A DNA stretch of 6,979 nucleotides from NCBI GenBank assembly GCA_030638455.1, contig DAOWEP010000109.1, positions 1 to 6,979 of the forward strand, read 5' to 3'. Shown in pieces: positions 6,743 to 6,979 of this stretch; the stretch's first letter is position 1; the number at the start of each line of letters is the position of its first letter. Below the pieces are notes generated by a model. It saw only the letters and a list, made by a program, of their open reading frames with translations. It was not told the origin of the DNA and did not search any database. The translations under genes were made by a program, and so were the position numbers. This DNA comes from Gammaproteobacteria bacterium (GTDB lineage Bacteria > Pseudomonadota > Gammaproteobacteria > DAOWEP01).

Positions 6743-6889
6743 AGTTATCTCCTAAAACAGCGGGTCACTTCATTTTGTAGTTATTACAATAATACTTCTT
6801 GTTTTATTACTTCAATAATTATTGCAATTGTTACTAATGTAATGGTTAGCAATACCTTTTTTACTTCATAAAATAGCTATTCAGGCAAC
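6743..6889 (-). other. 147-bp AT-rich spacer between fliA and cheY
   Basis: By my count it is about 28% G+C, well below the flanking genes, and has no open reading frame of note. It ends with the cheY Shine-Dalgarno. Short palindromes (CAATAATTATTG at 6813-6824, AATAGCTATT at 6872-6881) and four GAAGT copies occur. Many -10-like sequences exist, but I found no -35/-10 pair of normal spacing and no sigma-28 site. A cheY promoter here is plausible from composition only. Confidence 0.5.
6748..6753 (-). promoter_or_regulatory. Shine-Dalgarno that decides the cheY start
   Basis: AGGAGA (6753-6748) is a near-perfect match to the ribosome-binding consensus. It stands 5 nt from the TTG at 6742 and 17 nt from the first ATG at 6730, which favours the TTG start. 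Confidence 0.8.
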
Positions 6890-6979
6890 CTATTTTTTCT
6901 CTTTATTTTTTGGAAACCATTCTGTCATTCTTGCACGCAGACGAATCAATGCCTGTCCATGTATCTGACACACACGGGA
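6890..6979 (-). CDS. fliA: FliA, flagellar sigma factor sigma-28, C-terminal end only
   Basis: Only the last 29 codons and the TAG stop (6892-6890) are in the window; the gene continues past position 6979. The visible part contains SRVCQIHGQALIRLRARM, which fits the recognition helix of region 4.2 of FliA-type sigma factors, followed by a short basic tail ending KNKEKK. FliA directs RNA polymerase to late flagellar and chemotaxis promoters. Its place just upstream of cheY matches the gene order in Pseudomonas. The call rests on this short segment plus context; another sigma-70 family member is unlikely. Confidence 0.88.
   Translation of the reverse strand, partial: SRVCQIHGQALIRLRARMTEWFPKNKEKK

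Noticed and set aside
6813..6824. Palindrome CAATAATTATTG as an operator
   Set aside because: A 12-bp palindrome is expected about once or twice by chance in a window this size, more so in AT-rich sequence.

Overview
The window carries a flagellar chemotaxis operon of a polar-flagellated gammaproteobacterium. All genes lie on the minus strand, so transcription runs from position 6979 towards 1. The order fliA (3' end only) - cheY - cheZ - cheA - cheB - motC - motD is the one known from Pseudomonas and related gammaproteobacteria. There it is usually followed by two ParA-like genes and cheW, which would lie beyond position 1. Base composition looks moderate and AT-leaning, unlike GC-rich Pseudomonas. 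I cannot name a genus.

Layout: 6979-6890 is the last part of sigma-28 (FliA). A 147-bp AT-rich spacer (about 28% G+C) leads to cheY, which appears to start with TTG behind a strong Shine-Dalgarno. cheZ and cheA follow with gaps of 26 and 25 nt. A 117-bp spacer precedes cheB. motC starts 3 nt after the cheB stop, in the same frame. An unusually long 212-bp spacer then separates motC from motD. motD is open at the left edge and is already longer than the usual protein.

How the genes work together: CheA autophosphorylates on a histidine under receptor control and passes phosphate to CheY (motor switch) and CheB (receptor demethylation, adaptation). CheZ dephosphorylates CheY-P. MotC and MotD form a second, probably proton-driven stator. 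All key catalytic residues that I could check are intact, so this looks like a working set. No CheR, CheD or CheW gene lies inside the window.

There is no sign of a mobile element, CRISPR array, RNA gene or unknown multi-gene system. The points worth a second look are small: three repeats of a short acidic helix-like motif where CheA's P2 domain would be expected, a perfect 11-bp inverted repeat inside the start of cheY, a long C-terminal extension on MotD, the long motC-motD spacer with promoter-like sequences, and an A8 tract in the CheB linker.
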